DNA of 64,000 nt, from positions 1,054,001 to 1,118,000 of the forward strand of contig NZ_OY781114.1 in the NCBI RefSeq assembly GCF_963676485.1. Direction: 5' to 3'. The position numbers and the translations under genes are program-made. Numbering within the stretch: the stretch's first letter is position 1; each line of letters starts with the position of its first letter. A model generated the notes under the pieces. The model was not told the DNA's origin, did no database searches, and was given only the letters and a program-made list of their open reading frames with translations. This document shows, one piece after another, positions 54,842 through 63,840 of the stretch. This stretch comes from an uncultured Cohaesibacter sp. (lineage in GTDB: Bacteria; Pseudomonadota; Alphaproteobacteria; Rhizobiales; Cohaesibacteraceae).

Positions 54842-55211
54842 TCGATACGCGCTGTTCTCAGATGGCTTGTCGCCTTCTGTGAAGAGCATGGCGCATTGAC
54901 CGATCCTTCCTCTCGACATGCTTCTTATGTCAATTGTAAAGCGCAGCCGGAAACCGCTGCGCTTTTTCTTTATGCTCTTTTGAGTGCATTCACCTCCTCC
55001 TCCCTATCTTTTCTGCCAAGCCTTTCTGTCCCTTGGTAAGCCTGCTATCGGGAGGTCAAAGGCACAGTCACTTGGCCTTTGGGACCAGCCATTGAGAATG
55101 ACATCATCTATCTGGGGAAAGAATCCACATTTTCATGACAATGGGGATTGATTTCACATAAGCGCTTCAATATGTTCCGCTCACCACGAAGCGAATATGA
55201 CGCTTTGATGT
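54842..55211. other. Intergenic region before tRNA-Ala
   Basis: No gene. It contains the terminator of the acidic-protein gene (54938-54973) and the promoter region of the tRNA. Confidence 0.55.
54938..54973 (+). terminator. Terminator of FYDLN acid gene
   Basis: AAAGCGCAGC and GCTGCGCTTT form a perfect 10-bp stem with an 8-base loop, followed by TTCTTTA. Confidence 0.88.
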
Positions 55212-55287
55212 GGGGCTATAGCTCAGTTGGGAGAGCGCGTGAATGGCATTCACGAGGTCAGCGGTTCGATCCCGCTTAGCTCCACCA
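55212..55287 (+). tRNA. tRNA-Ala (anticodon GGC)
   Basis: A 76-base cloverleaf. The acceptor stem GGGGCTA pairs with TAGCTCC, the D-arm has GCTC AGTTGGGA GAGC, the anticodon stem CGTGA/TCACG encloses ATGGCAT with anticodon GGC, the T-arm is AGCGG TTCGATC CCGCT, and CCA is encoded. It borders the restriction-modification island, and its 3' end is a likely attachment site. Confidence 0.95.
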
Positions 55288-55525
55288 TTTTTCTTTCCAT
55301 GAAGATTTTTTCAATAAATTCAATATCTTATGAGATGTGAGATTTTTGGTGCGTACCCACGTTCGTACCCAGATTGCGTACCCATGTGGATAAACGCAAG
55401 CCCCTCCTAGCGCTGTAAGCCCGAAGCATCCCTTTTCCTGCACTGCCTCGCTCGAATGGTTGTGTTGCTCCCGCATCTTCGCCTTGATAGTGTAGAGCCG
55501 TTCGCTTCCACTCTCAGGCATTCCC

Positions 55526-56443
55526 ATGATCCCCGACTATCAAACACTCATGCTCCCAGTCCTGCAAACGGCCGCCAACTCAGAAATCAGCACCAAGCAG
55601 GTGGTCGAATTACTAGCCGAGGAGTTTTCGCTATCCGAAGATGAACGAGAAGAGCTCCTTCCGAGCGGACGGCAAAGGCGTTTCGACAATAGGGTGGCTT
55701 GGGCGAAGGGCTATTTGAAGCAGGCAGGTTTGGTGACCTACACCAAGCGTGGCTTTTTCATTGCAACTGACAAAGGAAGACAAGTCCTCTCAACCGGGCC
55801 ACAACGCATCGACAACGAATTTCTCTCGCAGTTCTCTGCGTTCCAAGATTTTCGAAGCAGAACCGGCACAATGACCGAAAAACGCTTGGCAGAAGCGCCT
55901 TTACCAGCTGAACAAGAGCACCATTCAACACCTGATGAAGTTCTCAGAGAGGCGTACACCAAGATCAATGGATCCTTAGCTGACGATCTTCTCGAACGTG
56001 TCAGAAGCGCAAGTCCAACATTCTTCGAAGAGCTCATTATCGAGCTTCTACTCGGCATGGGCTACGGGGGTACATCCAAGGAGGCTGGGCATGCTCTCGG
56101 GCGCTCCGGTGACAATGGGGTGGATGGAGTGATCGATCAAGATCCTCTCGGTGTTGATCAAATCTATGTTCAAGCCAAACGTTATGCCGAAGGCAACAAT
56201 GTCGGAGCCGGTGAACTTCGAGATTTCTTTGGCGCTCTACACCTCAAGAAAGCGACCAAAGGCATCTTTTTCACGACATCGAGTTTCAGTCCTGCAGCAA
56301 CGCAAACTGCCAAGGACCTCGGCTTGCGCATCGTGCTGATTGATGGCCAGAAACTAGCTGCTCTCATGATCCGCTACAATATTGGTTGCAGAACAGAGGA
56401 AGTCCTGCACCTGAAGAAAGTCGATGAAGATTTCTTTGGCTAG
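55526..56443 (+). CDS. mrr: Mrr-type restriction endonuclease
   Basis: A 305-residue protein. The N-terminal part (about 1-95) is a winged-helix Mrr_N domain (DYQTLMLPVLQTAAN, VAWAKGYLKQAGLVTYTKRGFFIATDKGRQVL). The C-terminal part (about 165-300) is an Mrr_cat nuclease: LLLGMGYGG, GRSGDNGVDGVIDQDPLG and VQAKRY, giving the D and QxK active-site residues. It would cut DNA with foreign methylation. It points at the YgjP gene on the other strand, with three bases between the two ends. Confidence 0.9.
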   Translation: MIPDYQTLMLPVLQTAANSEISTKQVVELLAEEFSLSEDEREELLPSGRQRRFDNRVAWAKGYLKQAGLVTYTKRGFFIATDKGRQVLSTGPQRIDNEFLSQFSAFQDFRSRTGTMTEKRLAEAPLPAEQEHHSTPDEVLREAYTKINGSLADDLLERVRSASPTFFEELIIELLLGMGYGGTSKEAGHALGRSGDNGVDGVIDQDPLGVDQIYVQAKRYAEGNNVGAGELRDFFGALHLKKATKGIFFTTSSFSPAATQTAKDLGLRIVLIDGQKLAALMIRYNIGCRTEEVLHLKKVDEDFFG

Positions 56444-56446
56444 CCC

Positions 56447-57199
56447 CTACTCGTTCAGCAATACCTCGGCCCAATCATCAAGCTTGGCCTTGATGGGCTG
56501 CCAGCCGGGTTGGTAACGGTCTAGCAGATCATAAAAAGCCTTGCTGTGATTGTGCTCCTTGAGATGGCAAAGCTCGTGCAGGAGAACATGATCGATGCAA
56601 TCACGAGGAGCTCGAACCAAAAAGGGATGCAGCCGAACTATGCCGTCGGTTGCGCAACTTCCCCATCGTTTCTGCATCTCGAGAAGTTCAAACCTGGGTG
56701 GTGTCTCGATCCAGGGCAATTTGGCAGAAATCTCCTTGATCCCTTTGGAGAAAACCTGCTGGGCACGAAACTTGTGCCAGGCCCGTATCCTTACCCGGAT
56801 GGCATCGGGATCGCGGGTCTCTGTAAAAATCTCCAGACTGCCACGATAGAGGCGCGTTCTTCGCTCCGCCTTAGGGACATCGATCAGCTTGAGCTGATAG
56901 CGTCGACCAAGATAGAAGATCTCCTCACCACTCACATATTCACGCTCGAGAACATTACTGAGTCGTTCCTGCGCTTGAACCACATTATCGAAGATCCACC
57001 GGGCTTTAGAGTGAACCGCTTTCTGGATCGCCGCAAGGGATGCCCCAGCACTGGCCAGCACCTGAACGGTTCCATCAGGCTCCACGTTGATGGCGATCTT
57101 GCCTGAAGGGCGGTCCTCGCGAAGAACAACGTAAGGCAGCCTTGTGTTACCGTACAAAAGCAGATAGCGCTCTGGTTCGGTTTCTTCAGAAGCTGCCAT
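56447..57199 (-). CDS. YgjP/SprT-type zinc metallopeptidase-like protein (DUF45)
   Basis: A 250-residue protein with the zinc motif HELCH and downstream His (VLLHELCHLKEHNHSKAFYDLL, about 199-220), typical of YgjP/DUF45. RWGSC, near residue 181, is the second conserved mark. The protein starts at 57199 inside the end of hsdR, an overlap of 14 bases, so it is translated with it. YgjP-like genes are often found with type I restriction systems; the function there is unknown. Confidence 0.85.
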   Translation of the reverse strand: MAASEETEPERYLLLYGNTRLPYVVLREDRPSGKIAINVEPDGTVQVLASAGASLAAIQKAVHSKARWIFDNVVQAQERLSNVLEREYVSGEEIFYLGRRYQLKLIDVPKAERRTRLYRGSLEIFTETRDPDAIRVRIRAWHKFRAQQVFSKGIKEISAKLPWIETPPRFELLEMQKRWGSCATDGIVRLHPFLVRAPRDCIDHVLLHELCHLKEHNHSKAFYDLLDRYQPGWQPIKAKLDDWAEVLLNE

Positions 57200-60100
57200 T
57201 GGTTGCCCCTGCTCTCACCTTGTCCTGGATCGCAGCGATCAGCTTTTGCGCTATCGTTATGTCGCCATAGGTTTTGAAGAAAGGAGGCAGCAGGCTCCTG
57301 CTGATGTCATTCATGATGTCTTCCTGGCTGAGTGAATTGGCGGCAATGGCATTCATCACTACGCCGTCCACCAGTTGGGCCTCGGCAATGAAATGGCCTT
57401 CTCCCAGTTCCTCGAAGCGAACCGGATCAACCTGCTGTTTGAAAATGCCGAAGTAGGCTCGAACGTGACGGTTTTCCTTGATTGCTTCGGGGATGTCCGC
57501 CGGAGCACCACCTTTCACCTGCTCTTCAAGATCCTTGAACAGATCGTATTGCTTTCCAGGGAAGTCGAACATGGCCTCGGCTTCGGCGATGGCCTCTCGC
57601 AATAGCTCCGAAAAGACTGCCTGGGCGTAGGGATCATCAGCAAGATCCACCTCGATGGTTTGGGTGACTCGGGTACGGATGAGATCGGCCTCGTTCTTCT
57701 TCTTCTCATCGCTCCAGTCTTCAGGAGCCTCGGAGTTATCGCCTGTGTTTCCGCCAACTTGAATCAAGCCATCAGGGTCTTTGATGGCAACTCCGGTGAC
57801 CTGATCGTCGAGCAGGTTACGGATCTGCTTCTCATATTGAGAGAAGTCCACTGTCTCCATTGCGTCAGCTCTTGCCTGTTGTCGGATTGCCATGAAAAAC
57901 TTGAGATCAGCCTTGTAGCGGTTCAACTTCACCTCATCAAAACCGGGATCTTCGAAGAAGGCACGGGTCGAGGTCGCCAGTTTGAGGCACATGCCGAAAT
58001 TGGTCAGAGCGACGTAGAAATCCTCGCGGAACTTAAGGTTGGCGTCAAAGCTCATCTCCTCTTCGGTCACCATCTTCGGCACAAGAAGGCGGCGGAACTG
58101 CTCCTTGTCGGCCTTGTTCTGGACGCCAGCAAACAGTGCCCAAAGCTCACGATGCAGTTTCGGAAGCTGGAGATACTCGGTGCTGACATTGGCGTAAATG
58201 CCCTCGAGATCCTCGGGGTCGTAACCATCACGGGTCTCTTCAGCCAGCTTCTGATAGTCATGCAGTGAGGTATCGAGCTCCTTGAGGATGCCGCGATAGT
58301 CAACCAGATAGCCGAACTTCTTATCCTCATGCAGCCGATTCACACGGGCGATGGCCTGGAGCAGGTTATGCTGCTTGAGGTCCTTGTCGATATAGAGCAC
58401 GGCATTGCGCGGCTCATCAAAGCCGGTGAGCAGTTTGTCGACCACAATCAGGATATCCGGAGGTCCAACCAGGGAGAAGCCTGAGACGACGCCTTCTTCA
58501 TAGGCGTCTGCATCATTGCCGACATTATCCGCCCACCAGGTCTGCACCTCAGGCGCATTGGCGGCGTTGGTGTCTTCGTGGCCTTCGCGGGTGTCGGGTG
58601 GCGAGATAATCACGGCAGACGTGACCATGCCCGTTTCATCCAACACCTTCTTGTAGCGGATGGCCGAGAGCTTGCTATCCGTCGCCAATTGGCCCTTGAG
58701 GCCGATATCCTTGAAACTGTCGCAGAAGTGTGTGGCGATGTCGTAGGCAATCAAGCGGATGCGCTGCTCTGCGCCATAAACCTGTCCCTTGCTGGAGAAC
58801 TTGCGCTTGAGGTCGGCTTTCTGTTCATCGGTGAGGTCATTGGTGATTTTCTCGAACCAGTTATCGATGGCCTTGTCATTGATATCGAGCTGTGGCTGGC
58901 GCTCTTCATAGAGGAGAGGTGTCACGGTGCCATCATCCACGGCCTCACGCATGGTGTAGGCGTGAAGGATCTTGCCGAATTTGTTCTCGGTCTTGCGCTC
59001 TTTGAGCAGCGGCGTCCCAGTGAAGGCGATGAAGGCGGCATTGGGCAGAGCAAGCTGCATCCGCTCGTGGTTCTCGCCGCCCTGGCTGCGGTGGCCTTCA
59101 TCCACCAGCACGATCATGTCCTCGCTGTCATTCTTGCACTCGGGGTATTTGGTGGCCGAGTTGAACTTCTGCAGCAGAGTGAAGATGATCCGGTCGGTTC
59201 CTGCCCCGATCCGCTTTGCAAGATCCTGTCCGCTCTCTGCCCTGGCCTTCTCGCCTTCCTTCTTGGTCGCAATAGCCGAACCGAAGGCACCACCGGTGCG
59301 GAAGGTGGCCGCCAGCTGCTTCTCAAGGTCTGTGCGGTCGAGCACGATGAGCAATCGGCATTTGGCAAGGTCTGGGTTGTGCAACAGGGCGCGGCAGAGG
59401 AACACCATGGTGTAGCTTTTGCCCGAGCCGGTGGTGTGCCAAATGATGCCGCCCTTGCGTTTCCTGCCTGAGGCGCTTGTCTCGTCACGCTGCTGCACCT
59501 GGGCCAGCATGGCGCGAACGCCGAAGAACTGCTGATACCGAGCCGCGATCTTGCCCACCTTGCTGTCAAACAGCAGGAAGTAGCGAACGAACTCGAGCAG
59601 CCGGTCCGGCCTGGCGATGCCGATCAACAGCCGATCCTGTTCGGTGATTGCCATATCGGCAGACCATAGCGCTGTAAGGTGGGCCTTCACCTTCGCCGGG
59701 AGCCCTGCCAACAATGCCGACTTCTGCGCTGCATCAAGTGGCCTGTTCTTGATCGCCAGCATATCGGCCTCAGAGATTTCTTCCTCATGCCATGCGGCCC
59801 AAAATTTCTTCGGCGTCTCGGTAGTGCCATATCGGGCCTGGCTTTCGGCCAACGCCATCAACACCTGACCGTATGCGTATAGGCTCTGGATGCCGTTGGG
59901 CATCTGGTTGCGGATATGCTGGGAGATGGCCTCTTCCACCATCTTGTCCTTGTTGGCCGTCACCGCCTTCTTGGCCTCGATGATCAGCAGCGGCAGCCCA
60001 TTGACGAAGCCAACGATGTCCGGGCGGAAAGTTGCCGTTTGCCCCTGCCGTTCGACACTCATCTCTTCGGTCACCTCGAACCGATTGGCGCTGATGTTCT

Positions 60101-60482
60101 GCCAATCCACCAATGACACGGTAACAGACTGCTTGTAGCCGTCGGGCATGAATTCGGAAACGGTGATGCCGAGGGTGAGGATGGTGTGCAGCGTCTCATT
60201 GGCCTTGGCGAGCCCTTGCGCAAGCCCAAGATTGGTGACGCCCTTCATCACCTGCGCCTTGCCATCATCGGACAGCGGATAGAGCCTGCCGCGATAATCA
60301 AAGCGATAGGCATCGAGCCACACCCGAAGGCTATCCTCCAGCAGCACCGAGCGATTGGACCCGCGCCGGGCGAAGCAGTCTTCGGCGGAGACATAGGCCC
60401 AGCCCATATTGATCAACAGCGCCAACGCCGGAATTTTGGAGGCGGCATCTTCGGTGGTGATGGGCGTGGGTTGATTAATCAT
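57186..60482 (-). CDS. hsdR: Type I restriction enzyme HsdR subunit
   Basis: A 1098-residue motor and nuclease subunit. The N-terminal nuclease has FRPDIVGFVNGLPLLIIEAKKA (about 145-166), with D and ExK. The helicase has Walker A HTTGSGKSYT, DEGHRSQ (motif II) and FTGTPLL (motif III), then LIVVDKLLTGFDEP and QAIARVNR. I start at the ATG at 60482 (MINQPTP...), with a GAGG site; a frame from 60539 adds 19 unlike residues. It needs HsdM and HsdS, encoded just upstream. Confidence 0.93.
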   Translation of the reverse strand: MINQPTPITTEDAASKIPALALLINMGWAYVSAEDCFARRGSNRSVLLEDSLRVWLDAYRFDYRGRLYPLSDDGKAQVMKGVTNLGLAQGLAKANETLHTILTLGITVSEFMPDGYKQSVTVSLVDWQNISANRFEVTEEMSVERQGQTATFRPDIVGFVNGLPLLIIEAKKAVTANKDKMVEEAISQHIRNQMPNGIQSLYAYGQVLMALAESQARYGTTETPKKFWAAWHEEEISEADMLAIKNRPLDAAQKSALLAGLPAKVKAHLTALWSADMAITEQDRLLIGIARPDRLLEFVRYFLLFDSKVGKIAARYQQFFGVRAMLAQVQQRDETSASGRKRKGGIIWHTTGSGKSYTMVFLCRALLHNPDLAKCRLLIVLDRTDLEKQLAATFRTGGAFGSAIATKKEGEKARAESGQDLAKRIGAGTDRIIFTLLQKFNSATKYPECKNDSEDMIVLVDEGHRSQGGENHERMQLALPNAAFIAFTGTPLLKERKTENKFGKILHAYTMREAVDDGTVTPLLYEERQPQLDINDKAIDNWFEKITNDLTDEQKADLKRKFSSKGQVYGAEQRIRLIAYDIATHFCDSFKDIGLKGQLATDSKLSAIRYKKVLDETGMVTSAVIISPPDTREGHEDTNAANAPEVQTWWADNVGNDADAYEEGVVSGFSLVGPPDILIVVDKLLTGFDEPRNAVLYIDKDLKQHNLLQAIARVNRLHEDKKFGYLVDYRGILKELDTSLHDYQKLAEETRDGYDPEDLEGIYANVSTEYLQLPKLHRELWALFAGVQNKADKEQFRRLLVPKMVTEEEMSFDANLKFREDFYVALTNFGMCLKLATSTRAFFEDPGFDEVKLNRYKADLKFFMAIRQQARADAMETVDFSQYEKQIRNLLDDQVTGVAIKDPDGLIQVGGNTGDNSEAPEDWSDEKKKNEADLIRTRVTQTIEVDLADDPYAQAVFSELLREAIAEAEAMFDFPGKQYDLFKDLEEQVKGGAPADIPEAIKENRHVRAYFGIFKQQVDPVRFEELGEGHFIAEAQLVDGVVMNAIAANSLSQEDIMNDISRSLLPPFFKTYGDITIAQKLIAAIQDKVRAGATNGSF

Positions 60483-60617
60483 GGTGGCCTCGGGCAAGAA
60501 ACTGGGCTTTGCGAAAGCAGGACGGCGGAGCGACCGCAAGTTGTTGTCATGTCAGCACAACAGCGCGGCAAGGAGCAAGGTGTGGTTGAAGAAAAAGACC
60601 TTTTGCCACCGAAAAGG

Positions 60618-60893
60618 TCAGTCGCTCACCATCTCATGGGGCCAATTGAAATGGGAATAGAGGAAGGGTTTGCTGCCTTCTCGGCTGGTCTCCTTGGCAT
60701 AGATGCGGAAGCGGGTGCCGACCGGATAGTGCTTGCGCATGGAGCGCGAACACTCCACGTCCATAGTCGTTGGATAGGCCTCGCCTTCGACCGGGCGCAC
60801 ATGGATTGCCCTGCCCCTGCCGTGCCGACTGGCCTCATAGGTTTCGACGATAACCTGCTGATAATCGCTCCATAGGGCTTTCACGGTAGACAT
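60618..60893 (-). CDS. Small hypothetical protein between hsdS and hsdR
   Basis: A 91-residue protein whose ATG overlaps the end of hsdS by one base (ATGA-like junction at 60893), so it is translated with it. It has no signal peptide or membrane segment; it is rich in charged and aromatic residues (YSHFNWPHEM near the end; RGRAIHVRPVEGEAYPT in the middle). I do not recognise the family. Its position in the hsd operon suggests an accessory role in the restriction system. Confidence 0.72.
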   Translation of the reverse strand: MSTVKALWSDYQQVIVETYEASRHGRGRAIHVRPVEGEAYPTTMDVECSRSMRKHYPVGTRFRIYAKETSREGSKPFLYSHFNWPHEMVSD

Positions 60894-62080
60894 CAGACCT
60901 TGACCCGCTTCTTGCCCGTCAGCAGCTGTTGCATGAGGGCGCGTTTCTCGGTGCGGAGGTGGAAGAGTTTACGGCTGCAGTTATTTTCATTTTGAAGAAA
61001 AAGCGCCATTGTACTAGCGATTTTCTTCTGTTCATCCAACCGAGGGATTGCAAGAAATCGCTTTTCCATCTCCCTCTTCTGAGTATGCACCAAAGCGGCT
61101 GCTCCATGTGCCGAGTCTTCGATTAATGCTGTGATTTGCTGCAATAGCCAGTAGAAGAATATCTTGTCGAGGTCCTCTCGCGGCTTCACATTCCATGTGT
61201 GATAATTCAACACAGCCTCTGGGCCATTCCATATATGCGGGCCAAATGAAGTACCGCGACTGCCAGACCATGCAAACAACAAGTCTCCAGGAAGCACCAA
61301 AAGCTTGGGATTGAATGATCCGTTGAAGTAATTAAACTCATCGCTTCCGTTTAGGTTTTGAATGCGGATGATTGGGTAGCCTTCATCGCTCCACTCATGT
61401 GGCTTAAAGCCCCGCCCGTTAACAAGCTCGCATATATCCCCCAGCTTCACAGTCTTCCACTCGCCATCAAATCCGGGGAGGCGGCGGGTGCCGGTTAGGA
61501 GCTGTTGCATCAGGGCCTTCTTCTGAAGCCGCGCAGTCTCCAACTGCCGCTCCGCCACCTCAATCGCCCGGTCCCACGTTGACAGGATCTCGGCGATCTT
61601 CTTCTGTTCGGGGAGTGGGGGGAGAAGGATATGGAAAGCCGAACAATCAGGCACCTTGATATGACCAACTGTTCCGCCGATAGTATGCTCAAGAAATTGG
61701 GATTGTAGGTAGCGCCCCATCATTGATTGGTACAGAAACAGCTGGTCCAGTTTATCGGGAGCCGCTCGGTAAAGCATAGTCCGTTGCCCCAGAAACAGAC
61801 CGTCAGAATTTTTCACAATTCCTATCTCACCAACTGGGGCCTCTCGCGTTAGGATCACATCATTGTCTTGCAAACGCCCACGTCTTGTCCAAGTCTCAAA
61901 GGTGTCGGCTTCAACATAACGAAGCCCTTCCATGGAAAGCTTTCCATCGCGAACATTTGACGTCCTAATCATCCGGTATGGGGTCTCATAAGGGACGACC
62001 GGGGCTGTCTTGTTTACGCAGTCCACCACGGAGGCACACACCTCACCTAGAGGCCTCTTCTCCCATCCCTCAGGCACCAT
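60893..62080 (-). CDS. hsdS: Type I restriction enzyme specificity subunit HsdS
   Basis: A 395-residue specificity subunit with two target-recognition regions, each followed by a conserved helix. The first conserved region is LPPLPEQKKIAEILSTWDRAIEVAERQ ... KKALMQQLLTG (about 165-205), the second PRLDEQKKIASTMALFLQ ... KRALMQQLLTGKK (about 345-393). The repeats agree with the usual pseudo-symmetric build. I use the ATG at 62080, overlapping the hsdM stop, with AAGGAG seven bases before it. It sets the DNA site of HsdM and HsdR. Confidence 0.93.
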   Translation of the reverse strand: MVPEGWEKRPLGEVCASVVDCVNKTAPVVPYETPYRMIRTSNVRDGKLSMEGLRYVEADTFETWTRRGRLQDNDVILTREAPVGEIGIVKNSDGLFLGQRTMLYRAAPDKLDQLFLYQSMMGRYLQSQFLEHTIGGTVGHIKVPDCSAFHILLPPLPEQKKIAEILSTWDRAIEVAERQLETARLQKKALMQQLLTGTRRLPGFDGEWKTVKLGDICELVNGRGFKPHEWSDEGYPIIRIQNLNGSDEFNYFNGSFNPKLLVLPGDLLFAWSGSRGTSFGPHIWNGPEAVLNYHTWNVKPREDLDKIFFYWLLQQITALIEDSAHGAAALVHTQKREMEKRFLAIPRLDEQKKIASTMALFLQNENNCSRKLFHLRTEKRALMQQLLTGKKRVKV

Positions 62081-63584
62081 AACCGAGCTCCTTGAGATAG
62101 GCATCCATCTTGGCTTCCAGCTTTGCCATTTCCTTGTTCAGCGCCTTGCGCCCCCTATGGACGGCTTCAAGGTCGATCTCCTCTTCTTCCTCAAAGGTGT
62201 CGACATAGCGCGGGATGTTGAGGTTGAAGTCGTTTTCGGCGATCTCCTCAAGGCTGGCGCGATAGGCGTATTTGTCGGCACTCTCTCGGGCGCGATAGGT
62301 GGCGAGGATCTTGGAGATCTGTTCCTGCCCCAGCTTGTTCTGGTTCTTGCCGTCTTCGTATTCGCGGCTGGCATCGATGAACAGCACCGAGCTGTCTGGC
62401 TTATTGTGTTTGAAAATGAGGATCGCCGCCGGGATGCCCGTGCCGAAGAACAGCTTTTCGGGCAGACCGATGACGGCGTCCAGCAGGTTCGCCTCGATCA
62501 GCGCCTTGCGGATCTTGCCTTCCGATGAGGCACGGAACAGCACACCATGAGGCACCACCACCGCCATACGACCCGTGTCAGGCTTCAGGGTCTCCACCAT
62601 GTGGGAGATGAAGGCATAGTCGCCCTTGGTCTTTGGTGGCAGACCGCGCCAGAAGCGTTTGTGAGGGTCCTTCTCGGCGCTGCCGATGCCCCATTTGTCG
62701 AGACTGAAAGGCGGATTGGCCACCACCACGTCGAAATGCAGCAGTCTGGCTTTGTCATCCTGGAGCTTGGGGTTGCGGATGGTGTCGCCCCATTCAATGC
62801 GATGGTTGGTCTCGCCATGCAGGAACATGTTCATCTTGGCCAATGCCCAAGTCGACCCGATGGCCTCCTGACCATAGAGCTCGTAGGTCCGTTTGCCGGT
62901 TTCTTCCAGAATGCGCCGACCGCATTTCATCAAAAGGGAGCCGGAGCCGCATGTCGGATCGCAGATCTGATCGCCCTCCTTCGGATCGACCAGATGGGAC
63001 ATGAGCGTGGACACCTCCGCTGGGGTGTAGAATTCCCCTGCCGATTTGCCAGCCTCTGAGGCAAAGCGCGAGATGAGATATTCATATGCCCCACCGATGA
63101 CATCGAGCGCCCCTACCCGGCTTGGGCGCAGATCGAGTTCATCCCTAGCGAAGTCCTCAAGCAGGAAGCGCAGGGTGTCGTTCTTCTGATCCTCATCGCC
63201 GAGCTTGTTCGAGTTGAAGCTGATGTCCTGGAACACGTCACGCAGCTTGGTGCCGTTGGCGTCTTCGATGGCGTGAAGCGCCTTGTCGATGCGCTCGCCA
63301 TTCTTGGGCTCATGCCGGTGTTCATAGAGGAAGCTGAAGCTCGACTGAGGCGGCAGGACGAAGTTCTCCTTGGCCATCATTGCCTCGATCAGCTCGGGGG
63401 CGTCGCCATGTTCCGCCTTGTAGCCCTCGTAATGGTCGCGCCAAACGTCGGAGATATATTTGAGGAACAGCATGGTGAGGACGTAGTTCTTGTAGTCCGC
63501 TGCATCCACGACACCCCGGAAGGTGTCACACACCGCCCAGGCGGCCTTGTTGATCTGATCCTGGGTGACGAGACGATCCGCCAT
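62070..63584 (-). CDS. hsdM: Type I DNA methyltransferase HsdM subunit
   Basis: A 504-residue N6-adenine methyltransferase. The N-terminal HsdM domain (AWAVCDTFRGVVDAADYKNYVLTMLFLKYISD) comes first; the SAM site has DPTCGSGSLLMK (about 208-219) and the catalytic motif is VVANPPFS (about 288-295). The C-terminal tail is charged (EEEEIDLEAVHRGRKALNKEMAKLEAKM), a coiled coil for HsdS. It is the first gene of the operon hsdM-hsdS-91 aa-hsdR-ygjP. Confidence 0.95.
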   Translation of the reverse strand: MADRLVTQDQINKAAWAVCDTFRGVVDAADYKNYVLTMLFLKYISDVWRDHYEGYKAEHGDAPELIEAMMAKENFVLPPQSSFSFLYEHRHEPKNGERIDKALHAIEDANGTKLRDVFQDISFNSNKLGDEDQKNDTLRFLLEDFARDELDLRPSRVGALDVIGGAYEYLISRFASEAGKSAGEFYTPAEVSTLMSHLVDPKEGDQICDPTCGSGSLLMKCGRRILEETGKRTYELYGQEAIGSTWALAKMNMFLHGETNHRIEWGDTIRNPKLQDDKARLLHFDVVVANPPFSLDKWGIGSAEKDPHKRFWRGLPPKTKGDYAFISHMVETLKPDTGRMAVVVPHGVLFRASSEGKIRKALIEANLLDAVIGLPEKLFFGTGIPAAILIFKHNKPDSSVLFIDASREYEDGKNQNKLGQEQISKILATYRARESADKYAYRASLEEIAENDFNLNIPRYVDTFEEEEEIDLEAVHRGRKALNKEMAKLEAKMDAYLKELGYGA

Positions 63585-63784
63585 GCTTCTTCCTTGCCTT
63601 GTTCCTCGTGTGCTCCGCGAAGCACTTCATGCGGGACAGACTAGGCGTTTGCTCGGCTGGTGGGAAGAGGCCGAAGGGCGAACTTTCACAGACTGGTAGG
63701 CTCACAAAGCACAATCAATGGCTCCTTTCTCAAGCACACTATTATCGAGCAGCGGCCCATCATTTTCCACCACAGATTTTAGTT

Positions 63785-63819
63785 GCGTTTAGTGACATAC
63801 CAAACGCGGTTTCGACCGC
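63785..63819. promoter_or_regulatory. Overlapping inverted repeats before partial gene
   Basis: GCGTTT and AAACGC (63785-63790 and 63802-63807) and, overlapping, the hairpin GCGGT-TTCG-ACCGC (63806-63819) lie 20-55 bases before the ATG at 63841. They may be an operator for autoregulation or part of the promoter. Confidence 0.45.
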
Positions 63820-63840
63820 TCATTCAACGCAAGGAGCATC

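Noticed and set aside
55276-55527. 83-codon minus-strand frame behind tRNA-Ala as an integrase remnant
   Set aside because: The product has no recombinase motifs; the repeats in it are better explained as DNA sites.
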